DNA of 24,031 bases from positions 1 to 24,031 of the forward strand of contig JAEXBN010000033.1 in NCBI GenBank assembly GCA_023394045.1, read 5' to 3'. The DNA is from Bacillota bacterium. Lineage in GTDB: Bacteria; Bacillota; Clostridia; Tissierellales; Peptoniphilaceae. Every line of letters starts with the position of its first letter. Positions within the stretch are counted from its first letter, which is position 1. Below, piece by piece: positions 22,113-24,031 of the stretch. The position numbers and the translations under genes were made by a program. A model generated the notes under the pieces. It was not told where the DNA came from and did not search any database. It saw only the letters and a program-made list of their open reading frames with translations.

Positions 22113-22585
22113 TTCAGTGGAAAAAGCGGGATTATGTAATACCCACTGAGGCCGCTGCCGCTTTGCCTCAGTGAGAAAAGTGAAATTTGAGCAAAACCCA
22201 CTGAGCTCGCGGCATATGGTCTCAGTGAGAAAGGCCGGATTTGCGCGAAACTCACTGAGTCTGCGGCACATGGCCTCAGTGAGAAAAGTGAAATTTGAGC
22301 AAAACCCACTGAGTCGGAGGCGATTTGATCTCAGTGGGTCAGGTTGGATTTGAACAAAACCCACTGAGCCCGCGTCACATGGTCTCAGTGAGAAAAGCCG
22401 GATTTGGGCGAAACCCACTGAGTCGGAGGCGAATTGGTCTCAGTGGGTCAGGTCGAATTTGAGCAAAACCCACTGAGCCTGCGGCCCATGGTCTCAGTGA
22501 GAAAAGCCGGATTTGTGCGAAACCCACTGAGTCTGCGGCCCATGGTCTCAGTGTGAAAAGTAGAATTTGCGCAAAGCTCACTGAG
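22113..22585. repeat. 54/55-bp tandem array, 9 units, with inverted-repeat core ends
   Basis: Unit starts: 22113 (diverged), 22167, 22221, 22275, 22330, 22384, 22439, 22493, 22547. Each has a 39-bp core that begins CTCAGTG and ends CACTGAG, with conserved ATTTG in the middle, then a 15- or 16-bp linker of related sequence (often TCTGCGGCCCATGGT). The last unit is core only. Core ends on either side of a linker can pair, giving 7-10-bp hairpins (10 bp at 22304-22339 and 22413-22448). Two 55-bp units shift the frame, so no one frame crosses the array. The gap 21878-22672 holds this array, the 22-bp repeat and the liv terminator; I see no gene. Confidence 0.92.
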
Positions 22586-22622
22586 CCGAAGGCCGTTTTC
22601 CAAGAATTTTGCGCATTAAATT

Positions 22623-22663
22623 GCCCCCAAACAGTTCGACGGGGGATCGAACTGTTTGGGGGC
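22623..22663 (-). terminator. Terminator of the liv genes, 17-bp perfect stem
   Basis: A 17-bp perfect inverted repeat (22623-22639 with 22647-22663) with a 7-nt loop lies 10 nt after the livF stop. On the minus strand the tail is AATTTAAT, not a full U run; on the plus strand it is TCCTTTT. It probably ends livF transcription and may also insulate against readthrough from the array side. Confidence 0.85.
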
Positions 22664-22672
22664 TCCTTTTCA

Positions 22673-23398
22673 TCAGCCGCCGAGGTAGGCTTTTTTGATT
22701 TCCGGGGAATTCAGAAGATCTTTTCCGCTGCCTTCCATGACGATGCGACCGGTTTCCATGACATAGGCGCGATCCGCGACGGACAGCGCTGCGCGGGCAT
22801 TCTGCTCAACTAGAAGGATTGTGGTTCCATCTTGATGCAGACGCCGAATGATTTCAAAAATTTGTTCGACAATGATCGGCGCCAGTCCCATCGACGGTTC
22901 ATCCAGCATGAGGACGCGCGGTCGGGACATCAAAGCGCGTCCGATGGCCAGCATTTGCTGTTCACCACCGGAGAGCGTTCCGGCAATCTGCGTTCGGCGC
23001 TCTTCCAGACGCGGAAACAGGCGATACACTTGTTCAAAAGAAGCGGCGATTTTTTCCTTATCATTTTTGAGATAAGCGCCCATCTCCAGATTCTCTTCCA
23101 CGGTCATGCGGGCAAAAATGCGCCGCCCTTCCGGCGCTTGCGCGATGCCATGCGAAACCACTTTGAACGCGGGCATGTTCGTCAGCTCCAGATCGGCAAA
23201 TTGGATGGATCCGCTTTTTACTGGGAGCAGTCCGGAAATCGACTGAAGGGTTGTGGTCTTGCCTGCGCCATTCGCGCCGATCAGCGTGACAATCTCGCCA
23301 TCGTAGACATCAAACGAGATGTTTTTGATGGCATGGATGGCGCCATAATAGACATTCAGGCTGTCGACATGCAGCAGAGGAGCGCTGGACTTATTCAT
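22673..23398 (-). CDS. livF: Branched-chain amino acid type ABC transporter, ATP-binding protein LivF
   Basis: 241 residues, the normal LivF length. Walker A is GANGAGKTT (41-49), the signature is LSGGEQQMLAIGRAL, Walker B is VLMLDEPSMGL, and the switch His position is the LivF-typical LVEQNA. It energises high-affinity uptake of Leu/Ile/Val or similar amino acids together with LivG, the LivHM permeases and a binding protein, which must lie right of the window. I chose ATG 23398, which overlaps the livG stop by 8 nt (translational coupling); the longer open frame to 23485 would run inside livG and adds a segment that does not resemble LivF. The exact substrate cannot be told from sequence. 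Confidence 0.93.
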   Translation of the reverse strand: MNKSSAPLLHVDSLNVYYGAIHAIKNISFDVYDGEIVTLIGANGAGKTTTLQSISGLLPVKSGSIQFADLELTNMPAFKVVSHGIAQAPEGRRIFARMTVEENLEMGAYLKNDKEKIAASFEQVYRLFPRLEERRTQIAGTLSGGEQQMLAIGRALMSRPRVLMLDEPSMGLAPIIVEQIFEIIRRLHQDGTTILLVEQNARAALSVADRAYVMETGRIVMEGSGKDLLNSPEIKKAYLGG

Positions 23399-24031
23399 GC
23401 TCCGCCCCCTTTCCGAGATAGGCTTCAATGACCGCTGGATTGTTGGAAATTTCCGAGGGAGTGCCCTTGGCGATAATGCGGCCAAAGTTCAAGACGGCAA
23501 TACCTTCGCAGATGCCCATCACCAAATTCATATCGTGCTCGATGAGGAAGATCGCAATCTGAAAACGGTCACGGATACCCACGATATTATCCATTAATTC
23601 GGCAGTTTCGGATGGGTTCATGCCGGCAGCAGGTTCATCCAGCAAGAGAATTTTCGGCTTGGTGGCAAGCGCGCGGACAATCTCTAGGCGGCGCTGTGCG
23701 CCGTAGGGCAAAGAGCCGGCATCATGGCTGGCGAGACCTTCCAGATTGAAAATGGACAGCAAATCCATGGCACGCTCGCGCGCTTCACGCTCCTGCTTCC
23801 AGTAAGATCCCAGTCTTAAAAAAGTAGGAAGCATGCGATAGGTGTAGGAGTTGTGGAGCGCGATCAAGATGTTATCCAGCACGCTGAGATCCTTGAAGAG
23901 ACGGATGTTTTGAAAGGTTCGGGCGATTCCCAGTTGGTTGACCTGCGGCGTGGAGAGGCGAAGCGCGTCATGCCCGTCAAGCAAGATGGTTCCGCGTGTG
24001 GGATCATAGACGCGGGTCAACAGGTTAAAGA
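23391..24031 (-). CDS. livG: Branched-chain amino acid type ABC transporter, ATP-binding protein LivG (5' truncated)
   Basis: The frame is open to the right edge, so the Walker A region and start are missing; the visible 212 residues begin FNLLTRVYDPTRG. The Q loop is GIARTFQNIRLF, the signature is LPYGAQRRLEIVRAL, Walker B is ILLLDEPAAGMNP, and the switch region is LIEHDMNLVM, all typical of LivG. It pairs with LivF as the two nucleotide-binding subunits. The Leu codon TTG at 24020 is not a start. The stop overlaps livF by 8 nt. Confidence 0.93.
   Translation of the reverse strand, partial: FNLLTRVYDPTRGTILLDGHDALRLSTPQVNQLGIARTFQNIRLFKDLSVLDNILIALHNSYTYRMLPTFLRLGSYWKQEREARERAMDLLSIFNLEGLASHDAGSLPYGAQRRLEIVRALATKPKILLLDEPAAGMNPSETAELMDNIVGIRDRFQIAIFLIEHDMNLVMGICEGIAVLNFGRIIAKGTPSEISNNPAVIEAYLGKGAEHE

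Noticed and set aside
21954..22581. Short proteins with 18-residue repeats encoded by the 54-bp array (minus strand)
   Set aside because: Open frames arise because 54 is divisible by three; the two 55-bp units break every frame, start sites lack ribosome binding sites, and variation is not codon-structured.
22113..22585. CRISPR array
   Set aside because: Repeats (39 bp) are longer than the 15-16-bp intervals, the intervals resemble each other, units are imperfect, and there are no cas genes in the window.

Overview
The window looks like chromosomal DNA of a Gram-positive-type bacterium, probably Bacillota (Clostridia or Tissierellia sense). The reasons are strong GGAGG-type ribosome binding sites, lipoprotein signals, a PgsB/PgsC polyglutamate locus, an M29 aminopeptidase, PepF and a LivFG transporter. 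By eye the DNA is fairly GC-rich (mid-50s percent), so long antisense open frames are common and were discounted. I cannot name the species.

Layout. (1) Positions 1-5.7 kb: the end of a UDP-GlcNAc 2-epimerase gene (+) meets a leftward block (tyrS, a MATE transporter, a WecC-type UDP-ManNAc dehydrogenase and a GT4 glycosyltransferase) at a strong terminator. Epimerase, dehydrogenase and glycosyltransferase fit a ManNAcA-containing surface glycan. (2) 5.9-17.3 kb: a rightward cluster that I read as a poly-gamma-glutamate (PGA) island. In order it holds a DUF6305-like lipoprotein, a lone TRAP-large-subunit-like permease, a 47-residue membrane protein, two membrane-anchored AspA/AstE-type zinc hydrolases, a gamma-glutamyltransferase lipoprotein, a terminator, then pgsB-pgsC-pgsW and an overlapping two-component system. 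The genes together suggest synthesis and export of PGA (PgsB/C/W), its extracellular trimming (GGT and the two hydrolases), and possibly recapture of products (lipoprotein plus permease), under the two-component system. The functions of the permease, lipoprotein and hydrolases are inferred from context. (3) 17.3-20.7 kb: M29 aminopeptidase (-) and oligoendopeptidase F (+), divergent from a repeat-filled gap. (4) 20.7-22.7 kb: a PD-(D/E)XK nuclease-like gene (-) of unknown role, bracketed by tandem-repeat arrays. (5) 22.6-24.0 kb: livF and the 3' part of livG (-), a branched-chain amino acid type ABC transporter.

The most unusual non-coding trait is that the larger intergenic gaps hold tandem repeats, each gap with a different unit: 14, 15, 18, 22, 37 and 54/55 bp. 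The 54/55-bp array (22113-22585) has 39-bp cores with inverted CTCAGTG/CACTGAG ends. It is not a CRISPR and does not look coding. No tRNA, rRNA, insertion sequence or phage gene was recognised.
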